A stretch of DNA of 64,000 nucleotides from an uncultured Bacteroidaceae bacterium (GTDB taxonomy: Bacteria > Bacteroidota > Bacteroidia > Bacteroidales > Bacteroidaceae): positions 62,001-126,000 of the forward strand of contig CAKQRW010000001.1 of the NCBI GenBank assembly GCA_934271655.1, in the 5' to 3' direction. Of this stretch, positions 42,933-51,555 are shown piece after piece. Each line of letters begins with the position of its first letter. The first letter of the stretch is position 1. The notes under the pieces were generated by a model. The model had not been told where the DNA came from, searched no databases, and saw nothing but the letters and a program-made list of their open reading frames with translations. The position numbers were made by a program, and so were the translations under genes.

Positions 42933-43014
42933 ACACAAATTATGAAGGGCCACACGCTACTGCCATACCCAATACTGGCAGGCTGAGGCCATAAATATTG
43001 ACAAATGAACAAGC

Positions 43015-43086
43015 GCGGGGAATGGGACATTGGACTTCACGACAAGCAGAAGGCAGCCAATCATCCAAATTCCCCGCACTTTTTTC
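43015..43086 (+). terminator. Intrinsic terminator after the SRPBCC gene
   Basis: GCGGGGAAT (43015-43023) pairs with ATTCCCCGC (43069-43077) with extra pairing inside (ATTGG with CCAAT), then AC and six Ts. It isolates pyrE from argH. Confidence 0.8.
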
Positions 43087-43121
43087 ATATTCCTTTTTGA
43101 ACTCCTACTTTACATTATAAG

Positions 43122-44456
43122 ATGGAAAAACTTTGGACAAAGAATGTCTCTATGACTCAAGAGATCGAGAAATTCACCATCGGACGCGACCGCGAGATGG
43201 ATCTCTACCTCGCAAAATACGACGTGCTGGGCTCTATGGCGCACATCACCATGCTGGAGTCTATCGGACTGCTCACAGCCGATGAGCTGAAGGCACTGCT
43301 CGATGAGCTGAAAAAGATCTACGCACAGGCAGACAAAGGTGACTTTGTCATCGAGGACGGAGTGGAAGACGTACACTCGCAGGTGGAGATGCTGCTCACG
43401 CGCAAGCTTGGCGACATAGGCAAAAAGATTCATTCGGGCCGCAGCCGCAACGACCAGGTTCTGGTAGACCTGAAACTGTTCATCCGCGACCAGATAAAAG
43501 AAATAGCGGGCCTGGTCAAAAACCTCTTTGACGAACTGATAGCGCAGTCAAACAAATACAAGGACGTGCTCATGCCAGGATACACACACCTGCAGGTAGC
43601 CATGCCCAGCAGCTTCGGTCTGTGGTTTGGAGCCTACGCAGAAGGACTGGTCGATGACATGCAGTATCTTCAGGCCGCGTGGAAGATTACAAACCGCAAC
43701 CCGCTCGGATCGGCCGCTGGCTATGGAAGCAGCTTTCCGCTCAACAGGCAGATGACAACAGACCTGTTGGGCTTCGACTCCATGGACTATAACGTGGTAT
43801 ATGCGCAGATGGGACGAGGCAAGACTGAGCGCAACGTGGCTTTCTCAATGGCCAGCATAGCAGGCACACTGGCAAAGATGGCTTACGACGCATGCATGTT
43901 CAACTCACAGAACTTCAACTTTGTGAAGCTGCCTGCAGACTGCACCACAGGCTCCAGCATCATGCCTCACAAGAAAAATCCTGACGTGTTTGAACTGACC
44001 AGGGCCAAGTGCAACAAGCTGCAGGCCTTGCCTGTCACCATCACTATGATAATGAACAATCTTCCTGTGGGATATTTCCGCGACCTCCAGATCATAAAGG
44101 AAGCTTTCCTGCCAGCCTTTGACGAGCTGAAGGACTGCCTCCAGATGGCTGCATACATTATCAATAAAATGGAGGTGAACAAGCACATACTTGACAACAG
44201 CATATATGACCCAATGTTTTCTGTGGAAGAGGTGAACCGCCTTGCCAAAGACGGCATGCCTTTCCGCGACGCATACAAGAAGGTGGGACTGGACATCGAA
44301 GCAGGAAACTTCACCCCTAACAAAAACATCCACCACACACACGAAGGCTCTATCGGCAATCTCTGCAACGACAGGATACAGGCCCTGATGGACGATGTAG
44401 TGGCTGGATTCAAGTTTGACAAGATGGAGAAGGCCATCGCACAACTGCTGGCATGA
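43122..44456 (+). CDS. argH: Argininosuccinate lyase
   Basis: The 444-residue protein is of the fumarase/aspartase superfamily. Motifs include DVHSQVEMLLTRK, HSGRSRNDQVLVD, MPGYTHLQVAMP and the signature loop GSSIMPHKKNPDVFE with the catalytic Ser. It cleaves argininosuccinate to arginine and fumarate, the last step of arginine synthesis. It lies downstream of a terminator and is probably expressed alone. Fumarate is also the substrate or product of the class I fumarase gene 3.5 kb further on, but the two are not in one operon. Confidence 0.96.
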   Translation: MEKLWTKNVSMTQEIEKFTIGRDREMDLYLAKYDVLGSMAHITMLESIGLLTADELKALLDELKKIYAQADKGDFVIEDGVEDVHSQVEMLLTRKLGDIGKKIHSGRSRNDQVLVDLKLFIRDQIKEIAGLVKNLFDELIAQSNKYKDVLMPGYTHLQVAMPSSFGLWFGAYAEGLVDDMQYLQAAWKITNRNPLGSAAGYGSSFPLNRQMTTDLLGFDSMDYNVVYAQMGRGKTERNVAFSMASIAGTLAKMAYDACMFNSQNFNFVKLPADCTTGSSIMPHKKNPDVFELTRAKCNKLQALPVTITMIMNNLPVGYFRDLQIIKEAFLPAFDELKDCLQMAAYIINKMEVNKHILDNSIYDPMFSVEEVNRLAKDGMPFRDAYKKVGLDIEAGNFTPNKNIHHTHEGSIGNLCNDRIQALMDDVVAGFKFDKMEKAIAQLLA

Positions 44457-44590
44457 TGCACATGGAAGCAGGCAAACGGGCATGAAGCGCATGCAAGCAT
44501 GGAAGTGTGCGCACGTCTCTGTGACACACTCCCATGCCGCGCACTTGCCTCATTCTTACGAAACGGCATTTCCACATATATTTACATCAC

Positions 44591-45568
44591 ATGGACATGA
44601 TATACAAATATTGCGGCAACTCTGGCATACAGCTGCCCGTACTCTCTTTAGGCCTGTGGCACAACTTCGGCTCCGTAGATGACTACATCACGGCCACACA
44701 GATGATACTCAAGGCTTTTGAAGCTGGCATCTGCCACTTCGACCTTGCCAACAACTATGGTCCTGAGCCAGGAACGGCGGAGACCAATTTTGGCAAGATA
44801 CTGAAGGAGAACCTAGCCAGCCACAGAGACGAAATGTTCATCTCATCCAAGGCTGGACACGAGATGTGGCCTGGAGTATATGGGGGCAACAGCAGCAGGA
44901 AGAACCTCATCGCCAGCTGCGACCAGAGTCTCAAGCGCACCGGACTAGAATACTTTGACGTGTTCTACAGTCACAGGTATGACGGAGTGACACCTATAGA
45001 GGAGACCATGCAGGCACTTATAGACATAGTGCGCCAAGGCAAGGCTCTATACGCAGGCATCTCAAAGTATCCTCCAGAATTGCAGCAGAAATGCTACGAC
45101 ATACTGAAGGCTGCGCATGTGCCATGCCTCATCTCGCAGTACCGCTGCTCCATGTTTGATCCAAAGGCCAAGAAGGACAATTTCCAGATAGCAGCCGACA
45201 ATGGCAGCGGCATCATCTGCTTCTCCCCTCTGGCGCAAGGACTGCTTACAGGCAAGTATGACAACGGAATCCCGAAGGGAAGCCGAGCCGAACGCGACAC
45301 CGGTTTCCTCAAAAAGAGCCAGGTGACACATGAGCGTGTGGAGGCTGTGAAACAACTGGCAGAGATAGCCAAGGAGCGCGGACAGTCCATGGCGCAGATG
45401 GCACTGGCATGGGTGCTGGCCGACAAACGGGTGACCAGCTGCATCATCGGCACCTCGTCTGTGGCACAGCTTGAAAGCAACCTGCTCACACTCAACAATC
45501 TTGACTTCAGCGATGAGGAAATGGAAAGAATAGATAGCATCATCAGCGATCCTGCCCTATTCTTCTGA
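44591..45568 (+). CDS. Aldo/keto reductase
   Basis: The start at 44591 (MDMIYKYCGNSGIQLPVLSLG) gives 325 residues. The TIM-barrel AKR motifs are present: GICHFDLANNYG with the catalytic Asp and Tyr, SSKAGHEMWPGVYGG with Lys, YSHRYD with His, and the NADPH-binding C-terminal GTSSVAQLESNL. The GVYGGNSSRKNLI segment resembles the YghZ or L-glyceraldehyde 3-phosphate reductase branch. Its physiological substrate cannot be fixed by sequence. It lies 134 bases after argH and 270 bases before a lipoprotein gene. Confidence 0.92.
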   Translation: MDMIYKYCGNSGIQLPVLSLGLWHNFGSVDDYITATQMILKAFEAGICHFDLANNYGPEPGTAETNFGKILKENLASHRDEMFISSKAGHEMWPGVYGGNSSRKNLIASCDQSLKRTGLEYFDVFYSHRYDGVTPIEETMQALIDIVRQGKALYAGISKYPPELQQKCYDILKAAHVPCLISQYRCSMFDPKAKKDNFQIAADNGSGIICFSPLAQGLLTGKYDNGIPKGSRAERDTGFLKKSQVTHERVEAVKQLAEIAKERGQSMAQMALAWVLADKRVTSCIIGTSSVAQLESNLLTLNNLDFSDEEMERIDSIISDPALFF

Positions 45569-45638
45569 CATGCCCCACCTACCCTGGAGCTAACGACCGA
45601 GAATTAAACACTCATATAAGCAGGTGCTCATAATTTTT

Positions 45639-45646
45639 TATATTTG
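45639..45646 (+). promoter_or_regulatory. Candidate promoter -7 box of the lipoprotein-flippase pair
   Basis: TATATTTG fits TAnnTTTG and would give a leader of about 185 bases that contains dispersed repeat copy C. The sequence just before it (45613-45630) resembles 37112-37130. Confidence 0.5.
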
Positions 45647-45727
45647 GCATTCTCTATCCCCAGGCAGATTTTTCTTCTGTTTGAAGGAGCCATGCGGGCA
45701 TGGTGACTGATAGATAGAAGAGATATA

Positions 45728-45790
45728 TGACCGAGAGAGAGTGCATATATGAGAGCGGCTTACTTCGATACAATAAAATCCTACTTATCA
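45728..45790. repeat. Dispersed repeat, copy C
   Basis: This copy shares the same order of blocks as copy A at 32028: TGACCGA, GAGAGAGTGC, GATAC followed by ATAAAAT, and CCTACTTAT, with deletions of a few bases. It lies 50-110 bases before the lipoprotein start. Confidence 0.7.
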
Positions 45791-45838
45791 CCAGACATGA
45801 GACCTTGTACACACTCAAACAAGAAGCAACATTTCAGC

Positions 45839-46405
45839 ATGCCATCATGGACAAGACATGCGTGGTCTATAATGGCTGCCATTATCTGCATGGCCATGCT
45901 TGCCGCCTCATGCACCGACGATGAGGCATCATCCACATACTCAAAAAGAGAATACGTGTTCTGCAGCTTCAATGTGACACAATACGCAGAACTATTCAAC
46001 GTGATGGGCAACAACGGACAGTTCGCATCAATCAGGAAGAGGGTGATTAACGGGGTGACAAAGATAGAGATGACCAACCAGTCGGGAGCCAACGCCTACA
46101 CAGTGGACCGCCTCTCTGAGAACTTCGGCTTCGGACTGGGCGGACTCATAGCTGGCACAAACAACTATGGCGAACCCATGTGCTTCGATCTTGCCTGCCC
46201 TGTATGTGACAGGGCCGAACGCCGCCTCACGCTCTTCAGTGAAGGAGCTGGCTTCGCCAAATGCGGCAAATGCGGAGTGGTGTTTGACCTCAACAACTAT
46301 GGTGTCATCTACTCCACGCCAGAGAATGCTAACATTACAAAACCACGCGGTCTCTATCGCTACCGCGTCAGATTCGACGGACAGACAATAAATGCCTATA
46401 ACTAA
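45839..46405 (+). CDS. Lipoprotein with a four-cysteine (CxxC...CxxC) cluster
   Basis: The start at 45839 (MPSWTRHAWSIMAAII) gives 188 residues with lipobox LAASC and lipidated Cys25. The middle contains ACPVC (Cys120, Cys123) and KCGKC (Cys142, Cys145), 18 residues apart. The spacing is like a zinc ribbon or a Rieske-type iron-sulfur site in which the two His are replaced by Cys, set in beta-rich sequence ending CGVVFDLNNYGVIYS. Such clusters are rare on the periplasmic or outer side. It is co-directed with the flippase gene and overlaps it by 14 bases, so the two may be translated together. The function is unknown; a part in envelope polysaccharide export is possible. Confidence 0.75.
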   Translation: MPSWTRHAWSIMAAIICMAMLAASCTDDEASSTYSKREYVFCSFNVTQYAELFNVMGNNGQFASIRKRVINGVTKIEMTNQSGANAYTVDRLSENFGFGLGGLIAGTNNYGEPMCFDLACPVCDRAERRLTLFSEGAGFAKCGKCGVVFDLNNYGVIYSTPENANITKPRGLYRYRVRFDGQTINAYN

Positions 46406-47891
46406 TCTCAAAGAAAAAACAGCTAAGGGATTCTTCTGGAGCGCGCTCAACAACGGCCTGATGCAGGTGCTCAACGCTGTCTTCGGCATCGTGCTGGCAC
46501 AGAAGCTCAACCAGGCCGACTACGGACTGATAGGAATGCTGACAGTCTTCAGTCTGATAGCCAACTCACTTCAGGACAGCGGATTCGTCACAGCCCTGAC
46601 AAACAAGAAAGGCGCCACACACCGCGACTACAACTCTGTGTTCTGGTTCAACATAGCTGTGAGCGCCTGCCTGTACATCATCCTGTACACCTGCGCCCCA
46701 CTGGTGGCAGACTTCTTTGAGGAGCCCATACTCACCAGCCTTTCACGCTATTACTTTTTCGGATTCCTCATAGCCTCATTCAGCATCGTGCCCCGAGCCA
46801 TACTATTCCGCCAGATAAAGCAGAAAGAGCTGGCGGTGATGGGACTTGCTGCCCTGCTTGTGTCTGGCACTGTAGGCGTGGCCATGGCTTATAGCGGCAT
46901 GGCATACTGGGGACTTGCCACGCAAACCATCACCTTCAACCTAATGGTGAGCGTTCTCAGCTGGATTCTCTCAGGATGGAAGCCATCAAGAGTCATCAGC
47001 ATGAGACCTGTCATGGAAATGTTCGGCTTCTCAAGCAAGATGCTCATCACAAACATCTTCAACCAGGTAAACAATAACATATTCTCGCTCGTGCTGGGCA
47101 AGTTCTACACCAAGGTGGAAGTGGGCACATACACACAGGCCAACAAATGGAACACCATGGGCTCGTCCACCATCACAGGCATGGTACAAGGAGTGGCGCA
47201 ACCCACTTTCGTGGAAGTGGGCAACGACAAGGAACGCCTTTGCCGCACCTTTTCCAAGATGCTCCGCTTCACATGCTTCGTGTCCTTCCCCGTGATGTTT
47301 GGGCTCTCCCTCGTGGCACCAGAGTTCATCGTGGTGCTCATCAAGGAGAAATGGCTCTCATCGGCCTACCTCATGCGCCTGCTGTGCATAGGCGGTGCCT
47401 TCCTCCCCATAGCCACACTATACTTCAACCTGATCATCTCACGAGGGAAATCGAACGTGTACATGTGGAACATAATAGCTCAGGGATGCACTATACTCAC
47501 AGCCACAATGCTCATCTACTGGACTAACAAAGAATCCCGCATGCACATACTGGGACTAAACGTCAGCAGCATCGACCTGATGGTCATATCCTATGTGGCC
47601 ATCATCATAGGCTGGACAGTCATCTGGCATCATTTCCTCCGCAGGGAAATAGGCTACCCGCTGTCGTCCGCCATGAAAGACATAGCCCCATTCATGCTGG
47701 CAGCGGCCGGGACGATGGTAGCCACATACAGCCTGACGAAGGGAATCAGCAACGTCTACATGCTGCTAGCCACACGCATAATAGTGGCTGCCGCCATCTA
47801 TCTCCTGACGATGAGACTCGCCAACGTGAGCATCCTAAAAGAATGTGTAGGCTACATACTGCACCGCAAGCAAGCAAAAGAGCAAGGATAA
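46392..47891 (+). CDS. Polysaccharide flippase of the MOP superfamily (Wzx-like)
   Basis: The 499-residue protein has 12-14 membrane helices and the MOP-family start KEKTAKGFFWSALNNGLMQVLNAVFGIVLAQKL, with the typical DYGLIGML and the RAILFRQIKQKEL cytosolic segment. These proteins move lipid-linked sugars across the inner membrane for O-antigen, capsule or exopolysaccharide. There are no glycosyltransferase genes nearby, so its substrate is unclear. Its start codon overlaps the lipoprotein stop by 14 bases. A terminator is not apparent before the fumarase promoter. Confidence 0.88.
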   Translation: MPITNLKEKTAKGFFWSALNNGLMQVLNAVFGIVLAQKLNQADYGLIGMLTVFSLIANSLQDSGFVTALTNKKGATHRDYNSVFWFNIAVSACLYIILYTCAPLVADFFEEPILTSLSRYYFFGFLIASFSIVPRAILFRQIKQKELAVMGLAALLVSGTVGVAMAYSGMAYWGLATQTITFNLMVSVLSWILSGWKPSRVISMRPVMEMFGFSSKMLITNIFNQVNNNIFSLVLGKFYTKVEVGTYTQANKWNTMGSSTITGMVQGVAQPTFVEVGNDKERLCRTFSKMLRFTCFVSFPVMFGLSLVAPEFIVVLIKEKWLSSAYLMRLLCIGGAFLPIATLYFNLIISRGKSNVYMWNIIAQGCTILTATMLIYWTNKESRMHILGLNVSSIDLMVISYVAIIIGWTVIWHHFLRREIGYPLSSAMKDIAPFMLAAAGTMVATYSLTKGISNVYMLLATRIIVAAAIYLLTMRLANVSILKECVGYILHRKQAKEQG

Positions 47892-47947
47892 TATACATTT
47901 AAGGGAAATTTATCCGAAAAAAATTACAGACTTATTATTATTTAGCG

Positions 47948-47955
47948 TATCTTTG
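47948..47955 (+). promoter_or_regulatory. Promoter -7 box of the fumarase gene
   Basis: TATCTTTG fits TAnnTTTG; it lies 45 bases before the start. The -33 element is not clear. Confidence 0.7.
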
Positions 47956-48000
47956 CAAAAGAATATACAGTATATAAAACATAAAAATATAAACGCAACT

Positions 48001-49656
48001 ATGGCTCAAGCACCAGAATTTAAGTATGCTCCTATGTTCCAGCTGGGCAAGGATGATACAGAGTATTACCTCCTCACGAAGGAGGGAGTAAGTGTTGGAG
48101 AATTTGAAGGGAACCCAATCCTCAAGGTGACTCCAGAAGCATTGACAAAGATGGCCAATGCAGCATTCAGGGATGTCAGCTTCTTGCTGCGCCGCAGCCA
48201 CAACCTGCAGGTGGCTAAGATTCTGCGTGACCCAGAGGCATCAGCCAACGATAAATATGTCGCGCTCACCTTCTTGCGCAATGCAGAGGTAGCAGCCAAA
48301 GGACAGCTGCCTCTCTGCCAAGACACAGGCACAGCAATCATACACGGCGAGAAGGGACAGCAGGTGTGGACAGGCTTCTGCGACGAGGAGGCCCTCTCAA
48401 AGGGCGTATACAAGACATACACAGAGGAGAATCTCCGCTACTCGCAGAACGCTCCTCTCGACATGTACAACGAGGTGAACACAAAGTGCAACCTTCCAGC
48501 ACAGATTGACATCGAGGCTACAGAAGGCATGGAATACCGATTCCTCATGGTGACCAAGGGTGGAGGCTCTGCCAACAAGACCTACCTCTACCAGGAGACC
48601 AAGGCACGCATCCAGAACCCAGGCACACTCATCCCATTCCTCGTCGAGAAGATGAAGAGCCTCGGCACAGCCGCATGCCCTCCATACCACATAGCCATCG
48701 TCATCGGCGGCACATCGGCAGAGAAGAACCTCCTCACGGTCAAGTTGGCTTCCACACACTACTACGACTCTCTCCCTACATCAGGCGACGAGACAGGACG
48801 CGCTTTCCGCGACCTCGACCTTGAGAGGCAGCTGCTCCAGGAGGCATACAAGATAGGACTCGGAGCTCAGTTTGGCGGCAAGTACATGGCACACGACGTG
48901 CGCGTGGTACGTCTGCCACGTCATGGTGCGTCATGCCCTATCGGACTCGGAGTATCTTGCTCGGCCGACCGCAACATCAAGGCCAAGATAAACAAGGACG
49001 GCATCTGGATTGAGAAGATGGACGACAAACCATATGAGCTCATACCCGAAGAGCTTCGCAACGCAGGCGAAGGCGAGGCTGTGAAGGTAGACCTCAACCG
49101 TCCAATGGACGAAGTGTGCAAGCAGCTCTCACAGTATCCAGTCAGCACACGCCTCTCTCTCAACGGCACCATCATCGTGGGACGCGACATCGCACACGCT
49201 AAGATAAAGGCACGTCTTGACGCAGGTGAGGAGATGCCTGAATACCTGAAGAACCACCCTATCTACTACGCCGGACCTGCCAAGACTCCAGCAGGCATGG
49301 CTTGCGGATCAATGGGCCCGACAACAGCCGGACGCATGGACCCATACGTGTATGAGTTCCAGGATCACGGAGGCTCACGCATCATGCTGGCCAAGGGCAA
49401 CCGCTCTATCGACGTGACCAACGCATGCAAGGACCACAAGGGATTCTATCTCGGTTCTATCGGCGGACCAGCAGCCATCCTCGCACAGAACAACATCAAG
49501 AGCATCGAGTGCGTTGAGTACCCTGAACTCGGAATGGAGGCCATCTGGAAAATCGAGGTCGAGAATTTCCCTGCATTCATCCTCGTGGACGACAAGGGCA
49601 ACGACTTCTTCAAGCAGCTCAAGCCATGTGAGGGATGCACTATACTGGAGGCATAA
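48001..49656 (+). CDS. Class I (iron-sulfur) fumarate hydratase
   Basis: The start at 48001 (MAQAPEFKYAPMF) gives 551 residues. The protein carries the cysteine motifs of class I fumarase that bind a 4Fe-4S cluster, LPLCQDTGTA, CPIGLGVSC and GMACGSMGPTTAGRM, and the KGGGSANKT segment. It hydrates fumarate to malate and is oxygen sensitive, in keeping with an anaerobe. It contains both the alpha and beta parts in one chain. In Bacteroidales this enzyme works in the reductive branch from oxaloacetate to succinate. It has its own promoter. Confidence 0.94.
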   Translation: MAQAPEFKYAPMFQLGKDDTEYYLLTKEGVSVGEFEGNPILKVTPEALTKMANAAFRDVSFLLRRSHNLQVAKILRDPEASANDKYVALTFLRNAEVAAKGQLPLCQDTGTAIIHGEKGQQVWTGFCDEEALSKGVYKTYTEENLRYSQNAPLDMYNEVNTKCNLPAQIDIEATEGMEYRFLMVTKGGGSANKTYLYQETKARIQNPGTLIPFLVEKMKSLGTAACPPYHIAIVIGGTSAEKNLLTVKLASTHYYDSLPTSGDETGRAFRDLDLERQLLQEAYKIGLGAQFGGKYMAHDVRVVRLPRHGASCPIGLGVSCSADRNIKAKINKDGIWIEKMDDKPYELIPEELRNAGEGEAVKVDLNRPMDEVCKQLSQYPVSTRLSLNGTIIVGRDIAHAKIKARLDAGEEMPEYLKNHPIYYAGPAKTPAGMACGSMGPTTAGRMDPYVYEFQDHGGSRIMLAKGNRSIDVTNACKDHKGFYLGSIGGPAAILAQNNIKSIECVEYPELGMEAIWKIEVENFPAFILVDDKGNDFFKQLKPCEGCTILEA

Positions 49657-49712
49657 GGCGGGCGCTTACATAACAAAAAATTGAATAAAGCTCTGTAAAC
49701 ACACGCTGTTCT

Positions 49713-50015
49713 ATGCGCACATGTTGGTTCGAACAGAATCTGAAGATTCTTCTCATGGAAGCCGGAAAGAAAGGCCTAAGAGTATGCGACATCACACGCA
49801 ACGTGTGCAACATGGAACCGTCGCTCTTCGGCTCCGCACACTCCTACGAAGAGACCTGGTGGGAAATCTACCAGTTTCTTCGATCGGAGGATGCCAAGCC
49901 GCAGTCGCCATACAAATATGTGGTGGACAAGAAAAGCGGCAAGAAAAAACGCGGATGGTTCTATTACGACAAGAAAAAGGAGCCACAGGCACAGCAAACA
50001 ACAATATCATTTTAA
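49713..50015 (+). CDS. Small basic hypothetical protein
   Basis: This 100-residue protein has no recognised family. It is rich in Lys and aromatic residues (YKYVVDKKSGKKKRGWFYYDKKK) and has a possible helix-rich N-terminus (LKILLMEAGKKGLRVCDITRN). The basic, aromatic C-terminus may bind nucleic acid. It lies between fumarase and frr, 27 bases before the frr start, so it may belong to the translation-related group that follows. An alternative start at 49755 would remove 14 residues. Confidence 0.6.
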   Translation: MRTCWFEQNLKILLMEAGKKGLRVCDITRNVCNMEPSLFGSAHSYEETWWEIYQFLRSEDAKPQSPYKYVVDKKSGKKKRGWFYYDKKKEPQAQQTTISF

Positions 50016-50041
50016 CAACTGAATAACATACACATTTTTAT

Positions 50042-50602
50042 ATGGAAGACGTAAAGAAATATCTCGATGATGCAGAGGAGAAGATGGAACTCGCATCAAT
50101 GCACCTCGAAGAGGCTCTTAGCCGCATCCGCGCCGGAAGAGCCAATGTGCATATTCTGGACGAAGTGCGTGTGGACTCATACGGAAGCATGGTGCCTCTG
50201 AGCAACGTGGCTTCGCTCAACACGCCCGACGCCCGTTCCATCACTATCAAGCCATGGGACAAGTCTATGCTCCGAGTCATCGAGAAGGCTATCATAGACT
50301 CTTCTGTAGGCATCATGCCAGAGAACAACGGCGAGATCATACGCTTGGGCATTCCTGCCTTGACAGAGGAACGCCGCCGCGACCTCACCAAACAGTGCTC
50401 TAAGGAGGCTGAGACAGCTAAGGTGAGCGTGAGAAACGCACGCCGCGACGCTATCGAGAAACTCAAGAAGTCGGTCAAGAACGGCACTCCCGAGGACGTA
50501 GAGAAAGATTACGAGGAGAAGGTGCAGAAGGTGCACGACAAGTACATCAAGAAGGTAGATGAGATGCTTGAGGCCAAGAACAAGGAAATCATGACTGTCT
50601 GA
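50042..50602 (+). CDS. frr: Ribosome recycling factor
   Basis: The 186-residue protein has the three-helix bundle and hinge-loop domain of RRF, with SRIRAGRANVHILDEVRVD, LSNVASLNTPDARSITIKPWD and RLGIPALTEERRRDLTK. It splits ribosomes after termination with EF-G. Its stop overlaps the start of rsgA by one base (TGATG), so the two are translationally coupled. Confidence 0.97.
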   Translation: MEDVKKYLDDAEEKMELASMHLEEALSRIRAGRANVHILDEVRVDSYGSMVPLSNVASLNTPDARSITIKPWDKSMLRVIEKAIIDSSVGIMPENNGEIIRLGIPALTEERRRDLTKQCSKEAETAKVSVRNARRDAIEKLKKSVKNGTPEDVEKDYEEKVQKVHDKYIKKVDEMLEAKNKEIMTV

Positions 50603-51555
50603 TGCACGGACTTGTAATACGTAACACGGGCTACAGCTATACCGTCAAATCGGATGCGGGAGAGGTCTTTGAATGCAAGGTCAAGGGCAACTTCCGCATT
50701 CGCGGTATTCGTACCACAAACCCCGTTGCCATAGGCGACAGGGTCACATTCACGCCACAAGAGGTGGGGGCAGACATAGAGCAAGCCCACCAAGGGCTCA
50801 TCACCGAACTGGATGACCGCAAGAACTACATCATCCGCAAGTCAACCAACCTGTCCAAGCAGTCGCACATCATCGCTGCCAATGTGGACAGATGCTTCCT
50901 TGTGGTGACCATCAGACAACCAGAGACTCCACTGCAGTTCATCGACCGATTCCTCGCAAGCGCAGAGGCATACAACGTGCCTGTGACGCTTGTCTTCAAC
51001 AAGATAGACCTTGTCACAGACGAATGGGCCGAATACCTCAACGGAGTCATCAACCTCTACGAGACAATCGGCTACGAATGCCGACGCATATCAGCGAAGA
51101 CCGGCGAGGGCGTGGAGGAACTGCGCAACGAGCTGAGCGGACGCACCACACTCCTCTCTGGCAACAGCGGCGTGGGCAAGTCAACGCTCATCAACATGCT
51201 CTACCCTCACCTGTCCCTAAAGACAAACGAGATAAGTGATGCCTACGAGACAGGCAAACACACCACCACCTTCTCCGAGATGTATGAGGTAGACCACGAT
51301 GGATATATCATCGACACTCCTGGAATAAAGGGATTCGGCACATTCAACATGAAGAGGGAAGAGGTAGGGCACTACTTCAAGGAAATATTCCATTTTTCTG
51401 CTGGATGCCGCTTCAACAACTGCACACACACACACGAGCCACATTGCGCCGTGAGAGAAGCGGTGGAGCGGCATGACATAGCAGAGAGCCGTTACAACTC
51501 ATACCTTTCAATGCTTGAAGATGAAGACGAAAACAAATACCGCCAGGGTTATTAA
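50602..51555 (+). CDS. rsgA: Ribosome small subunit GTPase RsgA
   Basis: The 317-residue protein is a circularly permuted GTPase: an N-terminal OB domain (about 1-70), then NKIDL (G4), GNSGVGKSTL (G1, P-loop) and DTPGIKGF (G3), and a C-terminal zinc-binding domain with CRFNNCTHTHEPHCAV. RsgA helps mature the 30S subunit. It starts within the frr stop. The following TPR gene appears to start inside its last 35 bases, in another frame. Confidence 0.96.
   Translation: MHGLVIRNTGYSYTVKSDAGEVFECKVKGNFRIRGIRTTNPVAIGDRVTFTPQEVGADIEQAHQGLITELDDRKNYIIRKSTNLSKQSHIIAANVDRCFLVVTIRQPETPLQFIDRFLASAEAYNVPVTLVFNKIDLVTDEWAEYLNGVINLYETIGYECRRISAKTGEGVEELRNELSGRTTLLSGNSGVGKSTLINMLYPHLSLKTNEISDAYETGKHTTTFSEMYEVDHDGYIIDTPGIKGFGTFNMKREEVGHYFKEIFHFSAGCRFNNCTHTHEPHCAVREAVERHDIAESRYNSYLSMLEDEDENKYRQGY

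Noticed and set aside
47892..48000. A start for fumarase at 47953
   Set aside because: The added 16 residues overlap the promoter box; the ATG at 48001 begins the conserved protein.
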